Of a stretch of DNA of 64,000 bases, positions 17,882-26,542 are shown piece by piece. The DNA lies in NCBI RefSeq assembly GCF_900101815.1, contig NZ_FNAO01000009.1:124001-188000 (forward strand), written 5' to 3'. The first letter of the stretch is position 1, and the number at the start of each line of letters is the position of its first letter. The position numbers and the translations under genes are program-made. This DNA is from Pricia antarctica (GTDB lineage Bacteria > Bacteroidota > Bacteroidia > Flavobacteriales > Flavobacteriaceae). Below the pieces are notes generated by a model. That model searched no databases and was not told the origin of the DNA. It saw nothing but the letters and a program-made list of their open reading frames with translations.

Positions 17882-19354
17882 CTATTCGGGTTCGCCACTT
17901 TGTATGCACACTTCAACTTCATCGAGCCCTTCTTGGGTATCGGAAAGCACTATTAATACGTCATTGGGCTCGATTACCGTAGCGCCATTGGGCACCACGT
18001 AGCTACCATTACGCTCTATCATGGCTATGATCGCTTTTTTCGGAAAATTAAGCCTCACTATTTTTTTGTTCACGGCATAACAATTCTCCCCTACCTTAAT
18101 CTCTTTCATCGCAGTCTTCGGATTTTCAGCCAAGAATGCGTCCGTGGGATAGCTGGGTCTATCCTCTTTAGGCAAGGCGACTTTCAACCATTTCGAAAAA
18201 ACACCCAAAGTTGTGCCCTGAATCAAAACGGACGTCACTGATATGAAAAAAACAATATTGAAGATCATTCCGGCCTTTTCAATCCCGGCCAATAAGGGAT
18301 AGGTGGCGAATACAATGGGTGCCGCACCGCGCAATCCAACCCATGAGATATATAAGCGCCGCTTGAGATTCATTTTGAAGAAAAGCAAACTAATGAACAC
18401 CCCGATAGGCCTCGCCACTACAATCAAAAAAATGGAAATCAAGATTCCAATGCCAAGAACCGGTACTATTTTCGACGGGAAGACAAGTAGTCCTAAAGTA
18501 AGGAAAAGCACAATTTGCATCAACCATGCCAGACCGTCGTACATGCGCATGATGGTCTTTTTATGAATCAGATCTTGATTGCCCAAATATACCGCACAGA
18601 TATAAATGGAAAGAAAGCCGTTACCCCCCACAAAATCGGTAGCCGAAAAAGTGATGAACATCAAGGCGATGGCGAGCACCGGATATAGCCCTTCAAAACT
18701 TAAGCTAATTCTATTTATAACCAATTTACTCAGTTTTCCGAAACCTAGACCTGCCAAGGCACCGACCACCATTTGCAAAAGAAAAAAGGGCATAAGAGAG
18801 AGTAAATTCTGTTCCGGATGCAATACAAGTGTCAAAAATGCGATGGTAAGCACATAAGCCATGGGATCGTTACTTCCACTTTCTAGCTCCAACGTTGGCC
18901 TCAAATTGGTTTTTAGCGAAAGACTTTTGGCCCGAAGAATAGAAAATACGGCCGCCGCATCGGTAGACGATACTATCGAACCCAGCAACATGCTTTCGTA
19001 GAACTTAAAATCGGTCAACAGCCACACAAAAGTTCCGAGAGCCGTGGCAGTCATTAGCACCCCAAGGGTCGATAGCGCAAGGCCTTCTTTAAGAATGGGT
19101 TTTACGGTATTCCAATTCGTATCAAGTCCGCCGGAAAACAATATGAAGTTCAAAGCAACCAGTCCGATAAATTGGGCAATTTTAGGGTCGTCAAAATAGA
19201 TGCCGCCAATGCCCTCGGAACCCGCAAGTATACCGATAATCAAAAAAATTAACAGGGTAGGCACTCCGTATTTGTAAGCTCTCTTGCCAATAATGATACT
19301 TAAAAAAAGTAGTAAGGAGCCTATTAATAAAATGTTTTCGATGGTTATGTTCAT
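17882..19354 (-). CDS. K+/H+ antiporter, CPA1/CvrA (NhaP2) type with TrkA-C domain
   Basis: A 490-residue protein: about 12 membrane segments then a soluble C-terminal TrkA-C-like domain (about 400-490, VGENCYAVNKKIVRLNFPKK...). The conserved transport core is ESGSNDPMAYVL (about 160-171), with the ND pair of CPA1 exchangers, plus FSGGLDTN near 74. NhaP2/CvrA proteins export K+ for H+. Its ATG overlaps the TGA of the upstream NhaA gene (ATGA), so both exchangers are translated together. The pair probably controls cytoplasmic Na+, K+ and pH in a saline habitat. Confidence 0.85.
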   Translation of the reverse strand: MNITIENILLIGSLLLFLSIIIGKRAYKYGVPTLLIFLIIGILAGSEGIGGIYFDDPKIAQFIGLVALNFILFSGGLDTNWNTVKPILKEGLALSTLGVLMTATALGTFVWLLTDFKFYESMLLGSIVSSTDAAAVFSILRAKSLSLKTNLRPTLELESGSNDPMAYVLTIAFLTLVLHPEQNLLSLMPFFLLQMVVGALAGLGFGKLSKLVINRISLSFEGLYPVLAIALMFITFSATDFVGGNGFLSIYICAVYLGNQDLIHKKTIMRMYDGLAWLMQIVLFLTLGLLVFPSKIVPVLGIGILISIFLIVVARPIGVFISLLFFKMNLKRRLYISWVGLRGAAPIVFATYPLLAGIEKAGMIFNIVFFISVTSVLIQGTTLGVFSKWLKVALPKEDRPSYPTDAFLAENPKTAMKEIKVGENCYAVNKKIVRLNFPKKAIIAMIERNGSYVVPNGATVIEPNDVLIVLSDTQEGLDEVEVCIQSGEPE

Positions 19355-20670
19355 TCCCCTTTTATTATACCCTTACTCGATTTGCTACTCCATCGCAAAA
19401 TAAGATATCCGATAATTCCTGAAACCAAAGATCCAAAGATTATACCCACTTTTGAAGAATCGATAAGCATCGTATTACCCGGAAAAGCTAGGTTGGCGAC
19501 AAATATAGACATGGTAAAACCGACACCTGCCAAGATGGCGATACCAATAATTTGTTTGAAATTACTGCCTTCGGGCAAGACCGCTATCTTCAGTTTTACG
19601 CCAATAAACGAAATAATGGCGATACCAAGTCCCTTTCCAACGAATAAGGCAATGGCTATGTTCATCATTATGGGCATGTCAAGTTCCATATCGACGCTGA
19701 AAGCAACTCCGGCATTGGCCAAGGCGAAAATAGGCATGATAAAATACGCCACCCAGCCGTGGAGCCCATGCTCTAAACGTTGTAGAGGGGAATTGAACTT
19801 TTCCCTCAGGTCTTCGAGATCATCCATATGTTGGTACTGTTCTTTAGACAAAATAGGAAGGCCGTCACGCTCGGTTTCTTTCAGGCGATGAGCGATATTG
19901 GTCAGGCTTTCGGTAAAATCCTTCATATTTATCTTTTGCCGTATAGGAATAGTAAAGGCCATAAGCACCCCGGCTATCGTAGGATGGATTCCGGATTTCA
20001 AAAAAAGGAACCACACGATCACAGCGAAAACTACCGATAGATATTTAAAGTAAAGGCCTCTAGAAGACAATAAAAAGAGAATGCCCAATGGAATCATCGC
20101 GTATAGGATCATAAGCCAATCGATGCCCGAACTATAAAATAGGGCTATCACCAACACCGCCCCCAAATCGTCTACAATGGCAAATGCGGTCAGAAATATT
20201 TTCAGGCTAAGGGGCACCCGATTTCCTAAAATCTTAAGAATCGCCAAAGTAAAGGCGATATCAGTGGCCATGGGAATCCCCCATCCGTTGGCCGTATCCG
20301 GTGATCGGTTGAGAAGAAGGAATAGCCCGAGCGGAAAAACGATACCACCGATGGCCGCAATCAATGGGAAGGAGGCCTTTCTAAGACTGTTCAATTCGCC
20401 AATGATCAGCTCCCGCTTGATCTCAAGTCCGATCAAAAAGAAAAACACCGCCATCAACCCGTCGTTTATCCAAAGGATAAGGGGTTTGCTAAGCTCAAAG
20501 CTTTCTGTACCCAAACCGATGTTGTAGCTCCACAGGGCTTGATAGCTTTCACTGAAACCTGAATTGGCCCAGACCATGGCGATTACGGTCGCCCCGAATA
20601 GGAGGATGCCGCTAAAACTTTCGATTTTTACAAATTTCTGAAAAGGGGTAAGAATGACTTTTGCTATCAT
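19351..20670 (-). CDS. nhaA: Na+/H+ antiporter NhaA
   Basis: The start is the ATG at 20670 (MIAKVILTPFQKF), giving 439 residues, a normal NhaA length; the upstream extension is not family-like. Diagnostic motifs are the MATDIAFTLAIL segment and AIVDDLGAVL (the two aspartates that bind Na+), with later helices matching the NhaA fold (HPTIAGVLMAFTIP near 245). NhaA exchanges one Na+ out for two H+ in and is active at alkaline pH. It overlaps the following K+/H+ antiporter gene by 4 bp. Confidence 0.9.
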   Translation of the reverse strand: MIAKVILTPFQKFVKIESFSGILLFGATVIAMVWANSGFSESYQALWSYNIGLGTESFELSKPLILWINDGLMAVFFFLIGLEIKRELIIGELNSLRKASFPLIAAIGGIVFPLGLFLLLNRSPDTANGWGIPMATDIAFTLAILKILGNRVPLSLKIFLTAFAIVDDLGAVLVIALFYSSGIDWLMILYAMIPLGILFLLSSRGLYFKYLSVVFAVIVWFLFLKSGIHPTIAGVLMAFTIPIRQKINMKDFTESLTNIAHRLKETERDGLPILSKEQYQHMDDLEDLREKFNSPLQRLEHGLHGWVAYFIMPIFALANAGVAFSVDMELDMPIMMNIAIALFVGKGLGIAIISFIGVKLKIAVLPEGSNFKQIIGIAILAGVGFTMSIFVANLAFPGNTMLIDSSKVGIIFGSLVSGIIGYLILRWSSKSSKGIIKGE

Positions 20671-20888
20671 ATTCAGATTTGACTTTTTCTTGAAGACAAC
20701 CGATACGGTTGGCAAAACTTCTTGGGAAACCTTGCTTTTTGAATGGTAAAAATAACAAACGCTTCGACGTTCGTGTCGACTGCGTTAAAGAAATAAACCG
20801 GACCGAACCACATTAGACCGGCATAAAGATTCGCGGCGTTTAAAAAACAACCCTCCAATCATCAATTTTCATTTGCGGTAAAAATCTC

Positions 20889-22055
20889 TCAGACCTTTCC
20901 CGGTCTTCCCGCTCCCAGTCCCATAATCAGTTTAAGGACGGCGATCACGAAGAGAAAGACTAGGGAATAGGTCCAACTTCCCGAAAAATCAAAGATGCTA
21001 CCGAAGATGATCGGGCCTGTGGCGGCAATCAGGTATCCTATGGACTGTGCCATACCCGATAGTTCAGTAGCGGATTCCGCATCGTGGGAACGGAGTACGA
21101 TAAAAAGGAGGGCCAATCCAAACGTTCCGCCCAGCACAAAACCGATCAACGAAACCCATAGAGCAATCCATCCGAACTGTGGCAACAGCAGGCCAATGAT
21201 TCCGATAATTTCGACGAGGACCAGAAACCAGACAATACCGCGTTGGTCCCTTCTCTTTCCCGCTAGTATGGGAACGGCCAAAGATCCCAGAATGCCCATA
21301 GCCTGAGAGAGGGAAAGCATCCATCCGGAAAAGGAAGCGTCATATCCACGGCTTTGCAGAATGGCCGGCAACCAGGCGAGAATGACATAAAAGGTCATAG
21401 ATTGCAAGCCCATAAACAAGGCGACCTTCCATGCCAACCGAGACTTGCCCAAGCTTTTCATAGCTTCAAGATAGCTTTGGTTCGTCTTTATTTTCTTCAA
21501 TCGCGACAGCTGCGGCATCCAAATAAAAAAAGCGATTACAGCCAAGATGGACCATACCCCAAGCGAGCCCCGCCACCCCAACCCGGCGTCATGGGCCAGC
21601 GGAACGCTAATACCCGCAGCCAACGAAGCCCCCACTGCCATTACGGAGGAATACAGACTGGTAATAAACCCTGAATTGGTCGAAAAATTGCGCTTGGTCA
21701 GACCGGGCAGCAACACGTTGCCAAAAGCGATGGCGATTCCTAACAAAAAAGTGCCGAAATATAGCGCGGGCACCCAAGCAATAGATCGAATGCCAATACC
21801 TACGGTCAACAGGGCCATTGCGCCCAACAAAGTGCCGCCGATACCAAACCTTCTTGTAAATAATGGAGCCAAAGTAGATACGGTCCCGAACATCATAAGC
21901 GGAATGGTGGTCAAAATGCCCAATAGCGTGGTTGAAAGCCCTGTAGCACCCCGGATATCCTCGATCAATGGGCCGACACTGGCCAACGCAGGCCGTAGGT
22001 TGATGGCAATGAACAGAATGCCTGCGATCAACAAGACATTCTTCGATTTCGTCAA
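20889..22055 (-). CDS. MFS permease, CynX/NimT family
   Basis: A 388-residue protein with 12 hydrophobic segments. The N-terminus LIAGILFIAINLRPALASVGPL is diagnostic of the CynX/NimT group (the words AINLRPA and SVGPL), and the R-rich loop RRFGIGG follows helix 2. Family members transport cyanate or export nitroimidazoles, but most are uncharacterised. It stands alone, downstream of the intrinsic terminator at 22128-22167. Substrate unknown. Confidence 0.8.
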   Translation of the reverse strand: MTKSKNVLLIAGILFIAINLRPALASVGPLIEDIRGATGLSTTLLGILTTIPLMMFGTVSTLAPLFTRRFGIGGTLLGAMALLTVGIGIRSIAWVPALYFGTFLLGIAIAFGNVLLPGLTKRNFSTNSGFITSLYSSVMAVGASLAAGISVPLAHDAGLGWRGSLGVWSILAVIAFFIWMPQLSRLKKIKTNQSYLEAMKSLGKSRLAWKVALFMGLQSMTFYVILAWLPAILQSRGYDASFSGWMLSLSQAMGILGSLAVPILAGKRRDQRGIVWFLVLVEIIGIIGLLLPQFGWIALWVSLIGFVLGGTFGLALLFIVLRSHDAESATELSGMAQSIGYLIAATGPIIFGSIFDFSGSWTYSLVFLFVIAVLKLIMGLGAGRPGKV

Positions 22056-22127
22056 GGTCTTCAGAAACTTTGGATTTTAGTTTTGATACACAACATATCG
22101 GTCTGGGTGGCAATTTGATATCTGTTG

Positions 22128-22167
22128 CGAAAAAAATAAACCGATGACCATAATGGCCATCGGTTTA
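22128..22167 (-). terminator. Intrinsic terminator of the small gene at 22207-22419
   Basis: A 10-bp perfect stem TAAACCGATG/CATCGGTTTA (22137-22146 and 22158-22167) with three further inner pairs encloses a short loop. On the minus strand it is followed by a T-rich run (22128-22137). It lies between the stop of the small gene and the start of the MFS gene, so it should end the former's transcript. The plus-strand side also has five T's, so weak bidirectional action is possible. Confidence 0.7.
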
Positions 22168-22206
22168 CTTTTTCCGTGAAGTAAGGGCTGCGACCCTTCC
22201 TTTTTA

Positions 22207-22419
22207 TTACGTGGAGAGCCCAGGTATAGGTTCCATTTTCCCGTTCTTCAATTTTCCGAGAACGGTTACATCTTTGGTCTTTTTGTATTCATCTATAGCC
22301 ATTATCAATTGCTGCTTGGTTTCCCTAACAATTTTGATTCCTGATTTTTGATTTTTATTGCGGACTTCAATATAATATCCATCGCGAAGTTCCGTCGGTT
22401 TTGTGGCAGGTCTTCCCAT
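22207..22419 (-). CDS. Small conserved hypothetical protein, possibly nucleic-acid binding
   Basis: A 70-residue basic protein. It begins MGRPATKPTELRDGYYIEV, in which GRPxxKP resembles an AT-hook-like minor-groove motif, and continues with a lysine-rich beta/alpha pattern. I recognise similar short proteins from flavobacteria but know no function. Compact size, strong own terminator and an AT-rich 350-bp leader region suggest a highly expressed single gene. DNA or RNA binding is inference only. Confidence 0.65.
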   Translation of the reverse strand: MGRPATKPTELRDGYYIEVRNKNQKSGIKIVRETKQQLIMAIDEYKKTKDVTVLGKLKNGKMEPIPGLST

Positions 22420-22626
22420 AATACTGATTTCTTTTTGTTCGTAATTTTAATTAACGATAAACATAGGCAAATTAAGCTAATAAGCTAACTAATTCAGGGT
22501 TAAGCTAAAGTTAAAGTATAAATTTTTTTTTTAAGCTCTGTTTTACAATTTTCACGTGCCCTTTTCTAGTTCTTCGTATTTTTAAAAATAGTGCTTGATC
22601 TGTCTCTCTAACCAAGGTTGGCGACA

Positions 22627-22659
22627 GGTGAAAAAAAATCCAATTTAATTGGATTCACC
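22627..22659. other. Bulged hairpin in the 22420-22770 intergenic region
   Basis: GGTGAA (22627-22632) pairs with TTCACC (22654-22659) and TCCAATT (22639-22645) pairs with AATTGGA (22647-22653), leaving a one-base loop on DNA level (longer in RNA) and a six-A bulge on one side. It lies in the otherwise gene-free stretch 22420-22769 upstream of the small minus-strand gene. It may be an operator or an RNA structure. I see nothing else in this stretch. Confidence 0.4.
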
Positions 22660-22805
22660 GCACTTAAACCCCTACGTTTCATAGGGTATCGCTCAATAGT
22701 CAATGGGTAACCCGCGAACTGAACTTAGTTAAATGAAACATCCATGATTGGTTACAAACACACAGGGGAATGATTATTTTGCGGCGACCCCTAAATTCTA
22801 TCGAT

Positions 22806-22967
22806 ATGAGCGAACAAGTAGTAGCCCTCGAGCAAATAGTTGGCATCGACGTCTACAAAAAAGTGCTTTCGGCGACTGCGCGGGGCACGGGATTCGACCT
22901 GCTACTTAAAAAGGAATATAGCAACGTCATACAGACTATCTGCCCGAAGCACTGCTTTTCTATTTAA
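22806..22967 (+). CDS. Short orphan ORF, possible gene remnant
   Basis: A 53-codon frame starting MSEQVVALEQIVGIDVYKK. The VGIDVYKK words faintly recall the DEDD-type N-terminus of IS110-family transposases (VGIDVSK), but the rest does not match and no transposon ends are evident. It could be a decayed insertion sequence start or a chance frame. I cannot assign a function. Confidence 0.25.
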   Translation: MSEQVVALEQIVGIDVYKKVLSATARGTGFDLLLKKEYSNVIQTICPKHCFSI

Positions 22968-23030
22968 AAAAACGCAACCTGCATCGTTAGCGATCCAAAA
23001 CAGATTTGAAACCAGTATTTCCAGAGAAGC

Positions 23031-24425
23031 TCAATCCTCCTTGACGAAATCCTTTTTCAAACGGGTAGGGCTGTCGGGCACCCTATTTATCAATCGCTTT
23101 TTACCGTTTTTCTTGATGATTTCAAAAGCGTCATAAAGGTTTCCTGTGGGGGTGTATGCCCCGTATTTTATGGTATCCTTTGAAACCGTTATGATTTGAA
23201 AGAGTTGGGTAAACTCTCCGCGCCGCACCATCCATTGCTGCTCTTCCGACTCGTACATTTTAGGTCCGCTGACCGAAACGGCATAAACGGTACCGGCATC
23301 CTTTACCGTGGTAAGGCCCTTGCCCTTATTTTCGGCATAGCCTCTGGCATAGGTATGATCGTGCCCTTGCAATACCAGATCCACCTTGTATTTGTCGATC
23401 AAGGGTTTAAGGGCGTCTCTCAATTCCCAATTATCCCTGCCCTCGACCGTTGAGAAAATGGGATAGTGTGTTGTGATGACCGTCCATTTTTTTGTGTTTG
23501 CAGCTAGTACCGAATCCAGCCATTTGATTTGCGCCGATCGGGTTTCTAGGTGCTCGTCAAAGCTTTCTGAATCGATGGAGATTAATTTCATGTCTTGATA
23601 ATCTAACGTATAACAGGTTTCTTTGAGGTCATCCATAGGTCCGTTTTCGGGCAGCGTGAATTGCGGCCTCCATAACGACGACAATACGCCATCGCGGTAC
23701 TCGTGGTTGCCGGGCGTCATCATGCTCGGAACGGTGGCGTGGATAAAACTGCCGGCATAGAACCATTCGCCCCATTCCAGGTTCGCATCCCTATCATTGA
23801 TCAGATCGCCCGCGTGCAGCATAAAATCTACCTGTGGAAATTGTCGATAGGAATTGCGAATAACCCGGGACCATAACGATTTTATGTTGTTTTGGGCGTC
23901 CCCGAAATAGATAAAACTAAAGGGCTCTTCCATGTCGATTCCCGCAGTGGTAAACTGAAACCATTCGCTCCAGTAGTTATTGTCTTCCGAACCGTTCCCT
24001 ACCCTATAGACATAAGTGGTGCGAGGTTGTAAATCGGATATTACGGCCGAATGATAAACCGCTTTCACCAAAGGCTCGTTTCTATTTTGGTTTTCAAACC
24101 GTTCCGTCTTGGCATCGATCTTACTCATGTTCCCAAGCAAGAATTCGGGGCCATCGGTAGCCACGGCAATTTCTACTACTCCTTGGGCCACTTGCTGATC
24201 GGTACGCCAGTTGACCGCAAAACTATGCGCAGGATCAACGGTCAGGTTCGCTATGATACGATCAGGCGTTTTGGATGGGTACATCAGTTTATGCCCGGCC
24301 ACCGAATCATGTTCGGTATAATGGCTATGGCCATGATGTTCCGTTGCGCCGGGTTCTTGTGCGGTCAACACCAACGCAGACCCTAACGCTACTACTACGA
24401 ATAGAATACTACTTTGAGTTTTCAT
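23031..24425 (-). CDS. Secreted purple acid phosphatase-like metallophosphoesterase
   Basis: I take the ATG at 24425 (MKTQSSILFVVVAL), which begins a signal peptide ending near LTAQ, over the 66-bp longer frame; the product is 464 residues. A fibronectin III-like N-domain (about 50-140) precedes the metallophosphoesterase core with all metal-site blocks: FGDAQNN, HAGDLINDRD, GNHEYRDG, THYPIFS and GHDHTYARG. This is the architecture of purple acid phosphatases, acting on phosphate esters in the periplasm or outside. It begins 55 bp after the Gfo/Idh gene on the same strand, so the two probably form an operon. Confidence 0.85.
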   Translation of the reverse strand: MKTQSSILFVVVALGSALVLTAQEPGATEHHGHSHYTEHDSVAGHKLMYPSKTPDRIIANLTVDPAHSFAVNWRTDQQVAQGVVEIAVATDGPEFLLGNMSKIDAKTERFENQNRNEPLVKAVYHSAVISDLQPRTTYVYRVGNGSEDNNYWSEWFQFTTAGIDMEEPFSFIYFGDAQNNIKSLWSRVIRNSYRQFPQVDFMLHAGDLINDRDANLEWGEWFYAGSFIHATVPSMMTPGNHEYRDGVLSSLWRPQFTLPENGPMDDLKETCYTLDYQDMKLISIDSESFDEHLETRSAQIKWLDSVLAANTKKWTVITTHYPIFSTVEGRDNWELRDALKPLIDKYKVDLVLQGHDHTYARGYAENKGKGLTTVKDAGTVYAVSVSGPKMYESEEQQWMVRRGEFTQLFQIITVSKDTIKYGAYTPTGNLYDAFEIIKKNGKKRLINRVPDSPTRLKKDFVKED

Positions 24426-24480
24426 GAATTGATTCATTTGTTGTCCAAATTTATTTTGTTGTCCGTGTTCAATAGCCTGT

Positions 24481-25476
24481 TCAAGCCACACTTACGCGTT
24501 TCCCTAATCTATGGCTTTCCTTCAATTTCTCGATGACAATCATATTATTTACGGCGTCATCTAAACCAATAGGTGCTTTATTATTCCCGAGGATGCTTAG
24601 GGCAAACGCATCTGCCTGCAAAGCATATTGATCACATACTTCAAAATCTATCAGGGTTCTTTTGTCTTGCTTGACCAACCAAATTTTTGTGGGCCTGTCT
24701 TTCGGGGGATTAAAAGGGATTTCAAAAATTAGGCTCCCTTTCGTACCAAAGATTTGCGCCTGTTGATTGTCGGCCAGCTGAGTGGCACAAAAAAAGGAAG
24801 ACTGTCCCTTTTCAAATTCAAGGATACCCGAGGCCAAGATGTCTACTTTGAATTCAGGATGATATTCGATGTTCGCCAGTACATTTTTCGGCTCTTCCCC
24901 GAACAAATATCGGGATATTGAAATGGGATAGCACCCGATATCCATCAAACTACCGCCTCCGAACGGTTTGCTGTTTACTATACTCTGCGGGTCGTCCTCA
25001 AAAAAGGAAAAAGAGGACTGAATCGTTTTCAATTCCCCGATTTTACCGGCATCTACCAGTTGTTTGGCCTTGAGCCACTGCGGATGGAACCGGTACATAA
25101 ACGCCTCCATCACTTTTAATCTTGGGTGTTTCTTTGATTCGTCCACTAATTTCTGCGCCTCTATACTATTTAAGGCAATAGGTTTCTCGATGAGCACATT
25201 TTTGCCGGCCCTTAAAGCCTTAATGGCCCATTCAACATGCAAATGGTTGGGAAGCGGGATGTAAACCACTTGAATTTCAGCATCTTCCAATAGGTCCTGA
25301 TAGCTTCCATAATATCTGGGAATATTGAATTGGTTTGCCGCCTTTTCCGCCCTATCCTTGTTTCTCGAAGCAATGGCCGTCACCGAACAATAGTGGCTTT
25401 TTAACAGGGCGGGGATCACCTGCTCAACTGCTATATCGGCGGTGCCCAAAATACCCCATTGTATTTTTTTATCCAT
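24481..25476 (-). CDS. Gfo/Idh/MocA family NAD(P)-dependent oxidoreductase
   Basis: A 331-residue cytoplasmic enzyme. The N-terminal Rossmann domain has WGILGTADIA, a PLPNHLH segment near 77 and the EKPIAL motif near 97 with the conserved lysine. The C-domain includes the GGGSLMDIGCYPIS signature near 173. Family members oxidise hydroxyl groups of sugars or cyclitols, or open glycosidic bonds by an oxidative route. It is divergent from the AraC gene (148 bp between starts) and precedes the phosphatase gene. It is likely controlled by that AraC protein. Confidence 0.85.
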   Translation of the reverse strand: MDKKIQWGILGTADIAVEQVIPALLKSHYCSVTAIASRNKDRAEKAANQFNIPRYYGSYQDLLEDAEIQVVYIPLPNHLHVEWAIKALRAGKNVLIEKPIALNSIEAQKLVDESKKHPRLKVMEAFMYRFHPQWLKAKQLVDAGKIGELKTIQSSFSFFEDDPQSIVNSKPFGGGSLMDIGCYPISISRYLFGEEPKNVLANIEYHPEFKVDILASGILEFEKGQSSFFCATQLADNQQAQIFGTKGSLIFEIPFNPPKDRPTKIWLVKQDKRTLIDFEVCDQYALQADAFALSILGNNKAPIGLDDAVNNMIVIEKLKESHRLGKRVSVA

Positions 25477-25552
25477 AGTATTAGTAGCATCAGCCCTATA
25501 TTACAAAGTAACCCTAAACGCATTCATTGTACCACCAATATATTACATAAAT

Positions 25553-25572
25553 CATATTATATCTTAACTTAA
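25553..25572. promoter_or_regulatory. Shared 20-bp motif, copy 1 (candidate AraC operator)
   Basis: CATATTATATCTTAACTTAA lies between the divergent Gfo/Idh and AraC genes, about 53 bp before the AraC start. A near-identical string, CATATTATATATTAACCTTAA, occurs at 28940-28960 between the aldolase and sialidase-like genes. Two copies in two divergent control regions of one locus suggest a common binding site. It is AT-rich, so chance is not excluded. Confidence 0.45.
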
Positions 25573-25624
25573 GAAGTCGAAAATTTTCCGTATCATTATC
25601 ATATGAGTTAAACTATATCTTGAT

Positions 25625-26473
25625 ATGGAATTTGTTTGTGAAAAAATTTTCGTACCCAGCAATCACTCTTTTATATCCCGTAAACTGCCTTTGTCGTCAA
25701 ATGCGAGGATACATTCCCACAAAAATTACGAGTTGAACTACATCACTTCGGGTGTGGGCAGAAGAATTGTCGGCGACAATATTTCAGGCTTTGAAAAAGG
25801 AGATCTGGTGCTTATGGGCCCCGACCTGCCGCATTGCTGGGAGGTTCTTGATACCGAGGGAGATGAAATACCTGCTAGTATCGTTACCCATTTTTCGGAA
25901 AACATCATTGATTCTGACTTCTTTAAAATGCCAGAACTTGAAAAAGTGGTCGCTTTGTTAAAACAAGCGAACCGTGGCATACGTTTCAAAAGCGAAAACG
26001 ATACCAAAATTCGGGAGATATTGACCGACATGGCATGTAGCAAGGGTTTGGAATATTATATCGGACTTTTAAAAATATTCAACCTTCTCATCAAAATCGA
26101 AGATACGGTGCGGCTCTCTAATCCCATAAACCGATCCTCGGTCTTTTCAAAAAACATCGATAAAGTAAATAAGGTCTATGAGTACGTTTTTCAAAATATA
26201 CATGAGGGTATCCGGCTCGATGAGGCAGCAGACGTATTGAACATGGCCCCTAGTTCATTCTGTCGTTTTTTTAAGAAGAAAACGGGCAATACCTTTATGG
26301 AATATGTAAAAAACGTACGGGTGGGGATAGCTGCGAAACTTTTGGCCGAGACGGACAAACAGATTACCCAGATCTGTTTTGAAAGCGGTTATAACAACCT
26401 GGCCAATTTCAACCATTATTTCAAGGCCAACATGGGGAAAACCCCTTCGGAGTACCGTAAAAATTTTCAATGA
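25625..26473 (+). CDS. AraC-family transcriptional regulator with cupin sensor domain
   Basis: A 282-residue regulator. Residues about 20-120 form a cupin-like ligand domain (SHKNYELNYI, GDLVLMGPDLPHCW), and residues about 185-282 hold the two helix-turn-helix motifs of AraC proteins, the second being QITQICFESGYNNLANFNHYF before GKTPSEYRKNF. It probably senses a sugar released from glycan and activates the flanking catabolic genes. It faces the Gfo/Idh operon. The AT-rich motif at 25553-25572 is a candidate target. The gene ends 70 bp before the stop of the convergent membrane-protein gene. Confidence 0.85.
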   Translation: MEFVCEKIFVPSNHSFISRKLPLSSNARIHSHKNYELNYITSGVGRRIVGDNISGFEKGDLVLMGPDLPHCWEVLDTEGDEIPASIVTHFSENIIDSDFFKMPELEKVVALLKQANRGIRFKSENDTKIREILTDMACSKGLEYYIGLLKIFNLLIKIEDTVRLSNPINRSSVFSKNIDKVNKVYEYVFQNIHEGIRLDEAADVLNMAPSSFCRFFKKKTGNTFMEYVKNVRVGIAAKLLAETDKQITQICFESGYNNLANFNHYFKANMGKTPSEYRKNFQ

Positions 26474-26542
26474 TGGTCGCGTCCGGTATTCCTGATGTAA
26501 CGCAATTATTTGTGTTTCCAAAAATAATCTCAAGCCTGTCGT

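Noticed and set aside
22806-22967. Insertion sequence of the IS110 type
   Set aside because: Only a few residues (VGIDVYKK) are suggestive; no catalytic domain and no ends were found, so it is listed only as an orphan ORF.
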